Assembly: GCA_017590115.1 (NCBI GenBank)
Contig: JAGGNK010011114.1
Location: 4,703,733 to 4,767,732, forward strand
DNA length: 64,000 nucleotides
Origin: Montifringilla adamsi
Taxonomy: Eukaryota; Chordata; Aves; Passeriformes; Passeridae
Direction of reading: 5' to 3'
Part shown: piece by piece, positions 11,476-25,521 of the stretch
Numbering within the stretch: position 1 is the first letter of the stretch
Layout: each line of letters starts with the position of its first letter
Made by a program: the position numbers and the translations under genes
Notes under the pieces: generated by a model
What the model saw: only the letters and a program-made list of their open reading frames with translations
Told to the model about the DNA's origin: nothing
Database searches by the model: none

Positions 11476-13747
11476 AAGAGAATTGGCAGAGGCTGCCTTA
11501 AAAGCAGTGTGACCCCTGCATTTGCAAAGAATAGCTTCTAAATGTGAAACAGATGCTGAACTGATGGAGGATGCTTCCTAGATTTTCAGGGTACCAAACA
11601 TATTCATTTTGAGCAAAAATTCAGAATTTGCTTGATTTGTGAATGGTAATTTGAGTTTCAATGCCCATTTTCCCCCCTCAGAAATGCATGTCTAATCAGT
11701 ACATGTATTTGTGCTTGAATGTGGCTAGTAATACTGAGGTGAAAATAGACAATTATTTGTTAATGGAAACTGTTAGAATGAGCAGTGAGGTGTTAGTCTT
11801 TCTGTGTGTGCTCTAATCCTCTTCCTAGGGGGTGGGAGAGGTGATGTATCTTCCTTTGCCTTTTGCCTTTGCCACCAGACTATTTTGTGCTTTCACTACC
11901 CGTAATATTTACCCAGATAATATCCACCTTCCCCCAGAAGAGATGTTATGTTGTTTGGAAGCCCAGCAACATACTGTGTGTTGGGGAGGTGATGTCTGTG
12001 GATGGTGTTTGTGTAAAGAACCTTTATGGTGTATGTGCAGTGTTCTTGCTCCCATCCAGTTTATACAGAGGTTTCAATTAATGCCAAGTAAGAAGTGTAT
12101 CGCATCAGCCTTGTTTCTGTTTGATCTCAGGGCTTGGTTCTAAACAAGGCATGCTGTACCTTTTGGCAAAGAGAGCTTAAGTGCTTGGAGATGGCCTCAT
12201 CAGTGAGAAAATAAAGAACATGACAGCTTATTGGAGACAAAAATCACTCAGTAATTGGAAGTGGGAAGTAACGCGAGGCTGGGTCTTCCCTGTCTTATCA
12301 CAAAGCTGAGTTGAATGGTCACTAAAGCTATTGACTGAGCCCTGTCTGCTGGCAACTCTATTGACGGGCACCTGTCAATAGTTGCAAAGCTGCTGATATC
12401 CCTAGGTCTGTAGGTTTATATAGTAAAAAAAAAAAAAAAGTCGAGAAAATAGGATGTGTACTCTGGGGTCACTGGGTATAGAAGTATGGCTGTTGCTTGA
12501 AATTAGAAGTGGGAGAAGGAAGGGGAGGGGAGAGAACTGGAGCAAGGCATGCTTTCCACAGAGAAAGGGAAGTGGGGGAATAGCTTGTTTAAAATGGAAG
12601 AATTAGTTAAAGGTATGTCTGCATGAGATGGTGGTGCTGGGGCAGTTATCACACAAAACAGCATTGGTAAAAACCTGCTGGTTTCTCAAAGCTCTGCAGT
12701 TGAATGTTGAAATACCCTGGTTTTCTAAGCAAAGTTTTCTGCTCACCACTGGCAGGTAAATGGAATATCTAATTGCAGACTCCTGCAGAGTTTAAAACAA
12801 GGACTGAAGTGTGGTGCATGTGGCTGCAGGCTATGCTGTGGCATCTGAGTAGTTGCTGGTGTCTGCCTTTAAAGTCTGAAAGGGCGGGTTGAGGGGGAGG
12901 CTGCAGTACTGTGAATAGAGTTACTGGGTGGGGATGTCCTTCCAAAATAGCTGAAGAACAAATGAGATTTCACATGGTACCCTTGTTCCTGCTTAGAACC
13001 AGAGGCCGCAGGGCGTGTGCCTGTTCTGGACTTTGCCTTATGAACCTCTAAGGATCAACAGAGATAGCCCAAAGCTACTTAGAAAGTAGCTGTTAAAGGT
13101 AGTTTGAAGTATTTTTCACTGACCCTCCTCTTGATGTGAGCTGTCGGCTTTTAGTTTGTATGTATGTAGAGAGATTTTTCTCCCTGTCTGATGCTGTAGA
13201 GACACTTAAACCTCTTTGTGTATGTGGGCAAGGGTAGTAACCTACAGGTGGGTGCAGGGCAGTGCATGGGGCACTTCTGTTCTCAAACTTGTAAGGTGGG
13301 TCCTTTCCTTGCTTTAACAATTCCTACCCCAGAATAAGAAATGAGTCCCCTTACCTGGACTTTGACAGAACATGCGTTTGTCATCAAAGTAATGTGCTGG
13401 CTTTCTTCTGTATTTTCTTTTTTGGTTGCACTTCTGGTATTGGCGCATTGGGGTGAGAACACGCTTAGCACATGTGGGTTTGGCCCAAGTCCAGCGTGAG
13501 TTCTGCTTTCACACGAGTGGCAGTCTGGGCTCAGCACTAATCCTCCAGTGTCAGGGCTGCCTTGTTGCTGTGGGGTCTTGATTGCAGTCCAGAGCGGGGC
13601 TTTGGTCAGGTGACTCTCACGAGTACACAGATGTTTCTTGGAATTAAAACTCTGCAGCTGAGGTTGGCTCCTGAGTGAGCTCGGAACCCAGTTTCTGGTA
13701 CAAAACAGCCAGATGTGCATGTGTCAGCCACAGCCAATGCACAAGGA

Positions 13748-13787
13748 GGGACAGCCCTGTCTGCCCTGGGACAGCCCTGTCTGCCCT
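13748..13787 (+). repeat. Tandem duplication, 2 x 20 bp
   Basis: The 20-base unit gggacagccctgtctgccct occurs twice in direct, perfect tandem. The unit itself contains a short inverted repeat (acagccctgt / ctgccct). Confidence 0.9.
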
Positions 13788-15352
13788 GGTTGTGACTGCT
13801 TTGTTTGCGTGAGTGAGTGAAGAACTTCGACCTTCAAAGTTATTTGAATGCTTCTTGGCACTAGTTAACACCAGCACCTCCTTCTGCACCTCCCCAGCAA
13901 CTGCTGTTTGCGTATGCATTAGAAACTTGACATGAAATGACAATTGTTTTCAATGCATGAAGCCAAGGAGATTTTTAATTTGTGGTAATTAATGCCCTAC
14001 CTGTAAGACCTCTATATTGTCCTGGATGTATGTCACCAGATGAAGACAGGAAATGATCTGATGATTGTTTCTGTGTCTTTGCGGGATCTCTAAGTTCCTC
14101 ACAGGCAATTTCATGTACCCTTCTCCTGTAATTTGATAGAAATTTTCCTCTTGGTACATTTACCATGTTTCAGACAGATCTGCAGTACCTCTTCAGAGGC
14201 AGTGATGTGTCTGGGTAAGTCAGGTTGGGTTTGGACACTCTTTAAAGATGTGCAAAGGGGAGCAAGCATGGCTTTGCCTGTGTTGTTGTTCTGCTGTGGC
14301 ATTTCTTGGCGAAGCCTGGTTCATGCACTCAGCATAGCTTGGAAGGTTGGTGGGAGCTTCAAGGGACCTGTGGGTCTGCTTCAGCAGCCTCTGCCACAGG
14401 AGCCTCAGACTGTCTCCTAACTAGCCTGCCTGTGCTGAGGAGGTTCTGCTTTCCCTTGGAAAAGATGGCATGTGTGCTTTGTATTGAAGTAGGTGAAGGG
14501 CAGTGAGTACCTGCTGGGAAACCTGAATAGCAATTGGACAGAATTCTGCTCATCTGGTGGTATATATTGTTGGCATTCTTAGGGGAGTAAAATCTCTTTC
14601 GTGCCCTCTTTCAGAACATCTGTTTCTGTGCATGAAGTCATCTTTTGCCTGCCTTTTTTTCTTCCATTTGAATCCACTTCTACCTAAATAGTCTTCTTTG
14701 CAGCATCAGAAGTGTGAATGCCAGCAAGGATTTTGTCAGGTCGTCTTGGGTGTTTCTGCAGGAAAGTCACTGTGAGCAGAAGCACTGGAGTGTACACTTG
14801 TGATGGGCAGAACTGTGAGAGGCTGTGGGACGTGAGCTGAGCTGTGTTTGAGTTCATTGAGGCAGAATGGTAGCAAAGGTATAGCAGTAGAGGATTTTTT
14901 CCCATAGGATCTTGTTGCTTGTGAAACTTTACAGAAGTTTCTTATTGTAACTGTTTCAAAAAAGGACATGTATGCCATCTCTTCTTACTGTGACAGCTGG
15001 TCTAATGAAAGATCTCTAAAGAATATTGCCTTATATTACTGTGGTTACATAAATACTGCTACTCTGCTATACAGTTATTCTGTGACTTGTAATTTTGATG
15101 AGTTTTGCCACATGAATGCTGAATTATGCATTGCATGGAAGCTCCTGTCACAAGTCCCAAGTAATAATAAAACTGGAGTTTAAAACCGAGTGAGCTCTAA
15201 AAATGAATTAGTTGGCAGAACATTTTTTGAACTTATGGTGGGGGTCATACAGAAATTCCACTGTCCATTTCTGTATTCCCCCTCCTTAGCACCATCTACC
15301 TCCGATTATTACAGAAATTTTTTATGTTGAGATAGAAACTAATTGGAATTAG

Positions 15353-15780
15353 GGCTATGAAGATGGTGAAGGGACTGATGGGGAAGCTGTACAAGGGTGG
15401 CTGAGGTCACTTGTTTTGTTCAGTCTGGAGAAGAGGAGACTGAGGTGGTCTTCAACATCCTCATGAGGGGAAGCAGAGGGGCAGCACTGATCTCTGCCCT
15501 GTGGTGACCAGGGACAGGACCCAAAGGATCGGCCTGAAGGTGTCAGGGGAGGTTTAGGCTGGATATTGGGAATAGGCTCTTCACCCAGAGGGTGGTTGGG
15601 CACTGAACAGGGTCCCCAGGGCAGTGGTCACAGCACCAAGACTCACAGAGTTCAACAAGTGTTTGGACACTGCTCTCAGGTACATGGTGTGACTCCTGGG
15701 GTGTCCTGCCCAGGGCCAGGAGTTGGACTTGGTGATCCTCATGTGTCCCTTCCAACTTGGGATACTCTGCGATTCTGTGA
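15353..15780 (+). mobile_element. CR1 LINE, 5'-truncated 3' end (sense)
   Basis: The segment follows the avian CR1 3' consensus in order: 'gaggtcacttg.tttgttcag', 'ctggagaagaggagactgag', 'ggacaggacccaaagg', 'ttcacccagagggtggttgg', 'ggccaggagttggactt', then the terminal octamer 'gattctgtga' at 15771-15780. It is 5'-truncated, as most CR1 copies are, and carries no intact reverse transcriptase frame. It is in the same orientation as PTGFRN. Confidence 0.88.
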
Positions 15781-18700
15781 ATATTTTCTTTCCTTGTCCT
15801 TTAACATTTCTGTCATTTAAGGATGAAATAGGGACAAATATTTAACTGACTGACATCCAGGCTTAGCAGGAGCTTGTGAAGTTAGGTTGTTAAAGTCTGT
15901 TCTCTTCTCTTTCACTGACAGAAACTAGGGAGCCTCATTTTCAGCTTTTCCTGCAGGATATTTCTTGTAACCCCAGTACTGCCTCATGGACTTAACCTGA
16001 CTGTGATAATGGCAATTGAGCATTCAACTCTTGTGCATTTCCATAAAAATACATAAATCCTGAAACAATCCACAGTAGTGATGTTAAATTTGTTATTGGC
16101 TTCTAGTGTTGACATTCAAGGATACAGCTTTTGCCTCTGCTGTTGTTTCAGTCTCTCTGCAGATAATTTAACAGCCTTGGCTTACAATACTCTTGGTAGG
16201 CTTCAGTCAAAGTTTGAGCTGCCCTGTGTAAATGTGTGTCCTGCCTGCAGAAAATAGGGTTCTGATTATTGAGTTCTGCTGCTCAACAGATGCTTGTTTC
16301 AGGGATAACCAGTTGACTGACCGTGCCTGTGACTCTTCCCTAGCAGTCAGTGTGTACATACCTTTTCTTAAAGTGGGTATCAGCTAGGAGTAAGAAGTGG
16401 TTTTGATAATTTACAGCACCATGCCCAACAGCTTTCTTTTCCCAGAGAATTTGTAATCTGAATAATGTGATGTGAGTACAGCTTTGTTAGATTTGTAAAC
16501 TCACATAATGATTAGAAGGGAAGAATGCATCTGCCAGGTGGATTAATGAAGATGGTTCTTTTCATCAGTAGAGAGATTTTTTCAATAGGATCTCGGAGAA
16601 TTCTGGGAGAACTCACTGATTGTACTAAGCAATTGTAGGTGATGGACAGGTAGTGAATTTCTTGCATTGAATTGCTAAGAGATGAAAGTGAAGTTTGAGC
16701 AGGGTAGGCAGAAATATGAATACCTTAAAACTGCCCAGGGAAGATAATTACTCAAATATTAAACTGTTGTGTTTGGTTGGTTTTTTTAACCACAATTCTC
16801 TTTGGTAAAGAGGATATCCTTTTACAATAAAGGCAGAGTGCTGTTTTTCCATCTAGGGACAGACTGGACTTCTTTACTTTAAAACTTGTTGGCAATCCCT
16901 TGTCCAAGGCTTGCTTATTCTTCGTGAAAGGAATAAAGATCTTGAAATAATCTGTGTTTTGTCTGGGGAAAGGCAAAACATGATCTAGCTGTGTGCTTTT
17001 GACTCCAGGTAGGCTTAGGCTATAAAACTACAAACAGTGGAGGCATTTGTAGGCTGCTCTTACATTCCATTAAGGCAGGTGCTCTTCTGCTTGAATTCTT
17101 TGAAACATCATCATTTGGTGTTGTGGATTTGAACAGGTTTAAGCTTCTGGGAAATGCTCTTCAGATTATTAATCTCTAAAAAACTGTTATTTTTTCTGAA
17201 AAATTAAGTGGGGAGGCAGGAGGTGAGAGCAGAGTTGTATAGATAACTAGAGCCCTGTAAATTCTGTGTGTACCTTCTATTTAGATCTTCGCTAGCAGCA
17301 GGAGTGCCTTTTAGGCACTTAGTTATTTTCTTGTAACAGTAGTTATACTGATTGCTCTCTAATAATAAACAAGTTTTCTATAGGATAGTGGTGCTGTTAG
17401 CATGACTTATGACTGCCATTCCAGCAAGACAGAAACCCACTTGGTTATGTGGTATAGTAAAATAAAAATTGAGCAGGGCGTGTAAGTAGTACTTAGAAGG
17501 TTTAAAGTGTGAATTTATAAACAGTGAAGAAATTAAAAGGGAAATAAACAGTTTTGTTGTATTTATTTATGAAAGGCTTGTCAGGCTTATTGTTATGTAT
17601 TGCTGACATTGGACATGGCTAGGTGCAGACCTGGGAGGAGGATACTTTATTTTTAAATCATCCACTGAGAAATCTGAGTACATGTATACCTGAACATTAA
17701 TGAAGGCATAACTCCTTTTCTTTTGCCCAAGGGGGCTTAGATATAGCACTGACTTTTTAAACAATGCTATCTTTTCAGATGTTATCATGAAGTATGTGAG
17801 CAAGGAAAAAATCTTGGTGCTGCACAGAATTCTGTCTCTTACTTGCTTATCTTTTTATTTGTTTGGGGTTTGTTTGTTTGTTTGTTGGTTGTTTGGGTTT
17901 TTTGTTGATGCTTGTGAGATCAGGCTTTCAGTTCATTTTTTTTTTTCATCTACAGCTCTCCAGGTGAATTTTAGCACCTTGACTTTCTAAATTTGTGATG
18001 TACTTTCCCCTTCTGTTCTTACAGAGTTAGACAGCTACTGTGTTTGCACTAGACATAATTTCAAGTGATGTCAAAATTTTGTTTGCATCAACACAGGGGT
18101 TGGTGGAGACTTCTGAGGCTTGGTCAGCTCTGCACTGTTGCTTTTGGAGTGTGTACTCGAGGTGTTGTCTGTAGTTGTCGTGCTACACACGTGCACCAGT
18201 GCAGGATCCTCAAAATGGCTGGTGTGCTGTCCATTGGGATGCAGAGTCTTTTGTTCTGCTGAACAGTGTACTGTGGGACGTATCTCTTCTTTCCAGCGCA
18301 GCAAATGTGAGGATGCCTGGGGTGCATGCAATCTGCTGTCTGTTTCAATGTGAGCTGATTATAAGTGTTAGTTACCGAATAATTTCAGCATATCCCAAGT
18401 TTCACCCAAATATTAACAGCTACTTATTTTGTGCGTAGGTTGTCTTGTTAAATAGTGTAACCTAGAATAGTTCTGCATGGAGACTGGAGCAGAAAAGAAA
18501 CAATTAAGCGTTTTCCCTCTGGGTGTCTTTCAAAAATTGTATTCTCCTCCTCCTGCTATTTTAATGTCATGTTGGTTCTCTACCCGCCTTTCACTCTTGT
18601 TTCATGCTCAAAAGGATTCCCTCGCTTCTGATTTTGGAGTTATTTGAAAATTCTGTGTTCTTTCACTCCTTTTTTTGTCTCTGTTCTCACTGCTGGGCCC

Positions 18701-18951
18701 AGCCTCGTCACCCGCCTGGGCTCCACTGAGGAGCAGCAGGGATAAAAGGGTAGTGCCTCCAAGCTCCTGCTTCCTGAGGCTGTGGAAGCGAGGGGAAGGC
18801 TGACACCAAAGGTGTATTTAGCTTCAGGTCTTGCCTCTTACAGTGGCCATGAGTGGAAGCCTAGGGAAGAGTGAACACATTACTATCTTAATGCATCGCT
18901 TTATGATCATATGTAGCTTGGAAGCTTCCTAAATTAGAGGTGGTATCCTCG

Positions 18952-19115
18952 TAGAATCATAGGATGGGAAGGGACCTTACAGATCATCTAGTTCCAACCC
19001 CTCTGCTGTAGTGGTTTTGGTCCCGTGCAAAACCAAGACACCTGCCATGGAGAGGAACACTTCCCACTGGACCAGTCTCTCAGAGCTCCATCCAACCTGG
19101 CCTTAACGTGCTTAA
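18952..19115 (-). mobile_element. CR1 LINE, short 3' end (antisense)
   Basis: The left edge 'agaatcataggatggg' followed by 'agggacctta..agatcatc' is the reverse complement of the avian CR1 terminus. The match continues through 'cactggaccag' and 'agctccatccaacctgg' before the sequence diverges. The right boundary is approximate. Confidence 0.8.
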
Positions 19116-19955
19116 CTTTGTCTAATTCCCCCAAGTATTTGCTGGCTCATGGGTGTTGTATTTGGCTACGTCTGAAGTTGTTTCTGAGATGTTCTGGGTG
19201 TTGGCACCTATTAGCTAATCTTGTTGTCTTACCTTTCTTTTATCACCTCTGATGTTGACTGTCCAACGCCTAGCATGCCAATGACAGCAGCAAAGTATCT
19301 ACCTAGGAGAGATACATTTCTTGAAAGCAGGAATAACAGGAAACAGATGTGTTTAAGATGTGTATTTGGGTGTGCTTAAATGAAAGTGGGTAGCTAAAGG
19401 CTGAATCCCAAACTTTGCTAAGGCTCCAAGTGGTGCTATGCTGTGATAGTCTTTTATTACATGTGGGTTTTCTCATGTCTAATGGCATCAAATTCTCCCC
19501 AGAAGCTTAAATGTGTGTGACATTCTGCAGTGCTACCTGTTCCTGTGTGTACCAGCGAGGCTGTTCAGGATTGATTGGTGAGGCAAAAGCAGATACTGCG
19601 GCAAATGCTGCAAGTTAATCAAAGCAGATAACAGTGATAACTTGCTGGCATATAATCTAAAGGGAGAAAAGACTTTAAATTTGTGATGGGGAACATGAAA
19701 AGACTGCTGGTCTTCTTTGGCCAGGTGCTGAATTGATGAGCCTTGCTATTCTGCTGCTGGAGGTAACAAAATACCTGCATTGAATTCAGGGCAGGGTTTT
19801 CAGAGGTGATGGAAGGCTTGGGACTGTGAGCTTGGAACTTTAGAAAGGAGGCTTGGTTCCCCAGGAGATTAATGCTCAGGCATTTTTGATAATTGAACCT
19901 CTTCATTTCAAGAACTACCTAACTTTGGTCACACAAGAGCAGAGTGCTTCTTTTT

Positions 19956-19957
<2 letters not shown>

Positions 19958-19988
<31 letters not shown>
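19958..19988. repeat. Poly(T) tract, 31 bases
   Basis: A pure T run after 'cttcttttttc'. No retro-insert body was recognised. Confidence 0.9.
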
Positions 19989-19991
<3 letters not shown>

Positions 19992-21335
19992 TACTCTGTA
20001 AGTCACAAGTAGAAATGTTTGTTTTTCTCCAGAATTGGGTAATTTGGAGTGGAATTTCACCAGGTGCTTGCTCAATGCTTTGCTGGTTTCTGGATCTTCT
20101 TTTGTGTTGCCCACATGCACATACCTGCCCACCTGTTCCAGAAATCCTTTTCTTCTGTCCAGTAAAATTAATCTTCCAGGAAATTAAACAGCAGCCACAT
20201 GCAGTACTGTTTCCTTTCACGTGTGAGAACAGCTTTCTAGAGGTAGGATTCAGGGCTACAGACAGCTAATTACACAGCTAATTTGCCTTCAAGCTCTTGG
20301 AGGCACTGAATGCCAGGAAATTTTTGACTCTTGCATGCTTTTTTTTGGAAATTTTGGATGTTAAATTTGTTGAGCAGGCATAAGTGATGCTGTGAAGTGT
20401 GGTGGATTTCGAATCCTGGCCACACATGTGTTCATGGCTTTAGCTCACATTTATGATTTAGGGAAGAGCTTCTATTTCCACCCTGAAGTTCAAATGTGAA
20501 CAGTCCTTTAAGCATCCTTTACGAGCACACAGGTTGCATCTTCATTACCATTTTGGTTGTCGAGGACTGAATTTTTGAGGTGAGTCCCAGTTTTTGCACT
20601 TTTCTTTTTCCTGGGAAGCAGTCTGAGTGTGCAGTTAGTATTCCTTGGGATGTAACTGACCCAGAAGTGTCACTCCAGGAGCGTATCTGCCGTGCTTCAG
20701 GTGTCTTGGATCTTTGGTACACTGCAACCCCCCAAAGATGCAGTGTGATTTTTAGGGCTTAGCACCAGCTGCCCTCGGTAGCCTGTTCTGTTTTTTAAGA
20801 CTGTGCTAGTGCCAAAGTAGACAGTTGTGGTAGTATTAATTTTCTTTGTGATGCAGATTTTTTTTTTCCTGTTTAAATATTAGTGAAGTAAATTAGGAGG
20901 CTATCTTGAGTTCCATCCCTTAACCTAAAACTTTATTCTGAATTTTCACGAGTCTTAATGAAACCAGCAATATTGATTTCACTGCTTTTTGTGAGGCTTT
21001 TTCTTGTGTTTCCAGAAGTGTCTTGTGTTGGTATTTGTCCCTTTCAAATAATGAAGAGTGCTGTGGCATGCCTGTTTTCAAAGCCAGCTGTTTTGAAGAC
21101 CCATCTGGGGGCAATTTTATTTAACAGTCTGCGTGGGGGTTGCACAGAGACCTTGACTGGAATTCCTGTGTGCCTTCTAGATGTTGTTTTATGTCCCTGA
21201 CCTCTCATCTTTTTTCCTATCCAGACCTCTTTTCTTCCCTTGCTCCCGCTGAACCGCTGACCCTCTGCTTTGGAAAAGAGAAATGATTCTGTAATGGAAA
21301 ATATCTCTTCCTGAAATGGGTGATTTCATGTGTCT

Positions 21336-21337
<2 letters not shown>

Positions 21338-21365
<28 letters not shown>
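21338..21365. repeat. Poly(T) tract, 28 bases
   Basis: A pure T run after 'tgtctcc'. No retro-insert body was recognised. Confidence 0.9.
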
Positions 21366-21368
<3 letters not shown>

Positions 21369-24360
21369 GCTATAGATGAGACTGCCTATCTTTTCTGGGG
21401 CAAGAGAGTCTCTCATTGTCTCTCCCATAGCAAATAATAAAAGCTCAGCAGCATTAAGTACTGTAAATACCTTGCAGTCCTGTTCTCAATTACAGAATTA
21501 GTTATGTAAATCTTGTCTTAAAGGAGGAAGAGCCCTGATGTCTCTTAAATCATACTCTGTGTGCACGCATGCGTGCAATTCCTTGTTGTCCAGGAGAGAA
21601 ATACCATGCAGGCTCCACAGAGATTAACATACTAAACACTGTTGCTCTGCATGACCTGAAATTGGCTTTTGGGTGCTAATTGGATCTGTAGGCTTTGAGA
21701 GAAGGGCTTGGAAAACACTGGCCTCCAGTTTTCCAGGTTTCAGGCAGCAGTATGGATGTGATTGGTGTGTGGGGGCCCAAGTGAAGTCCTAGGGGGCACC
21801 AGTTGCTGGAGCACAAGTTAGGTAACTGTTGGCTTATGTCATCTTTGCCTGGCTCTTTGCATTCATCTTTATGTAAAGAAACTGTGATACAGCGAGCACT
21901 GAGCCTGAAACCGGGAATTCCTGTTATCTCTTCCTAAATGTTCCTGTTTTTTTAACTTGGTCTAGTTGGTTAATCTGTCCAAGTAGATCTACTGCAAAAG
22001 GACCTGGCAAAAGCTGTGCTACTGCACTTACCTGCACGATCCTACAAGGCACAGGCACTCATTTCCATGCCATAACACCCATTCTGTGTGCATCTGCTGT
22101 TGGCATTTTTAATGTGGCTGCTTGCTTGGAGATTATTTACGGTGAAGATGAGACCGTTAGAAAATTAAATTACAGGCAGAAAGGATTGCTCTAAAACACT
22201 GAGCTCCATCCCCCCACTGGCTCCTGTGGCTGCAAATCAGTTGTCAAGCGTGGAGCCAAGGTGGGCCAGTGCCATATGCTGCCTTGTTCAGCACTTCCAG
22301 CAGCCTGGCTGCCCAGCCACCTCGTTCCATAATCTCTCACAACAGCAGAGGCAGGCAGAGCGAAGCTGCCCTTCAGGATCCCAACTGGAGAGTCTGGGAC
22401 TCAAGAGTGTGTGTGTGTTGTGTCATTTGGTGTTGTGGCTGCTGGCTTCTGTGCTGGGCCTCTGGTGCTGCTTTTGCTGAGGCCTCCAGGATGCCTTTGC
22501 TCATCCGGTGAAGTGCTTGTTAGGAAACGAGTGACTGTGTGTGGTGATTTGAAGTGAACCCCAAAATAATTCTTGGGGAGGTAAAGATTGGTAATATATG
22601 GATTATGAAGGTATTTGGCTTTTTAAATTTCATTTCCAAGTCCCCTTTAGATTTAACTTGGCTTTAGACAGGACCTTGTCTGATATGAGTGGGGTGTTGG
22701 GTGAAACTGCAGTGGGCAAATTCCACCAAATTTAAGAGGTAAAGAACACAAAACACCAACAACAAAAACCTCCTACAGCCTGCCCCCCTTCATCCCAAAC
22801 ACCAAATAAAAAGCTCACATCTGAAAGCAAGGCAAAGCACTCACTCAAGCAACTCCCCACAAAAAACCTCCAGAAACCTGTTTGTGCTTTTTCTTGCTTT
22901 GCTTTTTGGTTTTTTTTTTAGTATAATTGTTAACAAAAAGTAAAAGACTTTGCACTGGTTTCAGCATTTCTTGTTTGTATTTGTTAGCATTTTTAAAGGA
23001 TTTTTTTAATATATATTGCCTAGCATTAAAGATTACTTGGAAAACAAATTATTACTTCACACTAATAAAAATCAATGCTTTCTGCTTTGGGAGAAAAAGA
23101 GGGTGATGATAATGGAAATTATTTTGGGGAGAGAAGGGAGTGTTTCAGGATTTCCTTTCTAAAAGATGTATATATATTATATGAATTACAGACTTCTGAA
23201 ACACATGGATATTGCTATTCATGCAGCTTTTTAAAAAGTCTTTTGACAAATGCTTTTTCTTAGCTTTCCAGCTTTATCAGCTCTGTTATGAGCTATGTCC
23301 TGTTGAAAGACATGTTGGTAAAAAACACAGTGGCTTATAACATTTTAATGTGATCTTTCTAGGATTTAGATTTTTTTGTCTTGGATTTTCACTCAGTGTA
23401 TGATTTTTACTTAATGTAGATGCAGATTTAGAAATTATCTATTCCGATTGTTTACGCCCGTTAAATCTTCCAAAAGTTTAGTTTAATCCTAGTGGTGTGC
23501 TGCATTCCACACAGAGCAAAGAAAATGGTTTGTCTCTGCCCAGAGGAAATTGCAGTATAGAACAAATGGATTTGGACTGCTCTGCTCAGTTCCAACTGCT
23601 TTGGGAAAGATTTAAGATAAGAGATAAGTGCAAGTTAATGATGTTGCAGAACAGCACTGATTTTAATTCTGTATATTCCAGTTTGGGGACTTTTAAAAAA
23701 TACTGCTCTTGCTCAAGTTTTAATAGTAGGGATTTTTTAACCTGTGTCCTTCCTCCCCACTAGAGGAAATGTGAAGATACTGTAGATACAGCATTTCTGG
23801 AAATATTTGCAGCCTGGTTTCCATCTATGCTCTTAAGCCTTGACTTGTGAGCTTTACTGCTTTGTCAACTGTTTTCTTCAGAATGTAACATATTGAACTT
23901 CTGCTCTGCAACACAAATTGCTTCTGAGGAAGAACAACAGAAAATCACCTGTCTTGTGTGGCAGTCTAAATACCACTTCCAGAATCCCTGGACTTTTTGG
24001 GTCAGATGTCTCCAGGTAACCTAAATGGGCTGCTCTGTCAGAGTATGATAAAAATGGAGATCTGTGAGACAATTTGGAGGACAATAAATGAAGGCCATTA
24101 GCAGGGGCAGGTTTGTCAGGTGAGACCCGGGAATAAGTGGCATGTTAATTCTGGCTTTTCGTGGGGTTTTTTTCCTATCCCCTTTCTTTTTCGCTCCCAG
24201 GTGCATTTTAGAGACTTGTCAGAAGCAGTTCTTAGATATGGTTTTTTTATCTTCAGCTGTCAGTCATGATAGGGAAAGGGAATAGAGATTATATGTGATG
24301 GAATTGTTTGACATCCAGGGAATCTAAAACATGATCTTTAGTGTTATCTTTGCCTGCTAG

Positions 24361-24429
24361 GTGGTTTGGTGGTGGTTTTTTTTTTTGGTTTGGTTTGGTT
24401 TTGGTTTTTTTTTTTTTTTTTTTTTTTTT
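24361..24429. repeat. GT-rich simple repeat ending in poly(T)
   Basis: Irregular GGTTT/GGTTTT units run into 25 consecutive T at 24405-24429. A similar low-complexity stretch appears at 54420-54497. Confidence 0.85.
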
Positions 24430-24694
24430 GGACGTGTGGTACCTCAAGTTCCCTGCCTGCCAAGAGCTGCTCTGTTTTACAAGGTAACCTCTTGTTTTGC
24501 AAACTTGGTAAAGGTCTGTATGGCTTCTCCTTTCCCTTCTGCCTGCCATATGCCTTGGTCTACCTTCCAGTAGCAAACCTCTCCCCATGTCCAGGAATCA
24601 GTGATGTACAGAGGGATCTGTGCTGTCTGCAGCCAGTGGTAATGTTCTAAACTCTACCTGCACATGCAACCTGGTTTCTGCCTTACAGCTTGCA

Positions 24695-24720
24695 CTGCAG
24701 TTTACTGCAGTTTACTGCAG
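24695..24720 (+). repeat. Short tandem repeat, unit tttactgcag
   Basis: Two full 10-base units plus a partial leading copy ('actgcag') are perfectly repeated. Each unit contains a PstI-like ctgcag palindrome. Confidence 0.8.
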
Positions 24721-25100
24721 GTCTCTTCTCCTTGCATTGTAGCATGAGTAATCCACAGAAGCACTTGCAGCAAATACCTGTAGCTGTTTTGGCACAGGAT
24801 TGAGATGGGTGATGTGCTGGAGTGAAAGATGCCAGTCAGCTTGCCTTCAAAAGAGAGGAGCTGTACAGGTGACCTGTGCTTCATTCCCAAAAGTCTGAGA
24901 TGGCAGGAGAGGCAATGCTGCCTGTTGCAGCTGCCTTAGCAGAGAGACAGAAGGTGGCTTTCATTTTTGTGAGATGGTTTGGTGATGTTTTTCCAAAACG
25001 AATCTTTTTGGGTAGTGATCAGATGAACTGCTGGTAATTCATGTGGTGAGGTGTTGTTCTCTTACTGTCCCTGGTTTTTTAGACAGTAAGATCTGACTGC

Positions 25101-25521
25101 TGGCAGGGCTGGAACTTGTTTCCTATGGAGAAAGGCTGAGAGAATCGGGGATGTTAAGTCTGGAGGAGACTCCAGGGAGATCATCTTGTGGCCTTTCAGT
25201 ACTTAAAGGGGGCTTGTAAGAAAGGTGGAGAGAGACATTTGACCAGGGCATGTAGTGATAGGACAATGGATAATAGCTTTAAACTGAAAGAGGGCAGGTT
25301 TTGATTGGGTATTAAGAAGAAATTCTTTATGATGAGGGTGGAAAGACACTGGAGCAGGTTTCCCAAAAAAGCTGTGGATGCCTCATTATTTGAATGGTTC
25401 AAGGTCAGGTTGGCTGAAACGTCCAGCATCTTGTTCTAGTGCAACATGCCCATGGCAGGGTGTTGGAACTAGGTGATCTTTAAAAGTCAATTCCAACCCA
25501 AACCATTCTGTGGTTCTGTGA
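25101..25521 (+). mobile_element. CR1 LINE, 5'-truncated 3' end (sense)
   Basis: The order of avian CR1 landmarks is clear: 'gagaaaggctgagagaatc', 'cctttcagtacttaaaggg', 'gcatgtagtgataggacaa', 'tttaaactgaaagagggcag', 'agaagaaattcttta', 'catggcagggtgttggaact', and the end 'ccaacccaaaccattctg' plus 'tggttctgtga'. No coding capacity is retained. Confidence 0.92.

Noticed and set aside
20400..20430. tRNA B-box-like 'ttcgaatcc'
   Set aside because: No matching A box or cloverleaf could be drawn around it; treated as chance or a trace of an old SINE.
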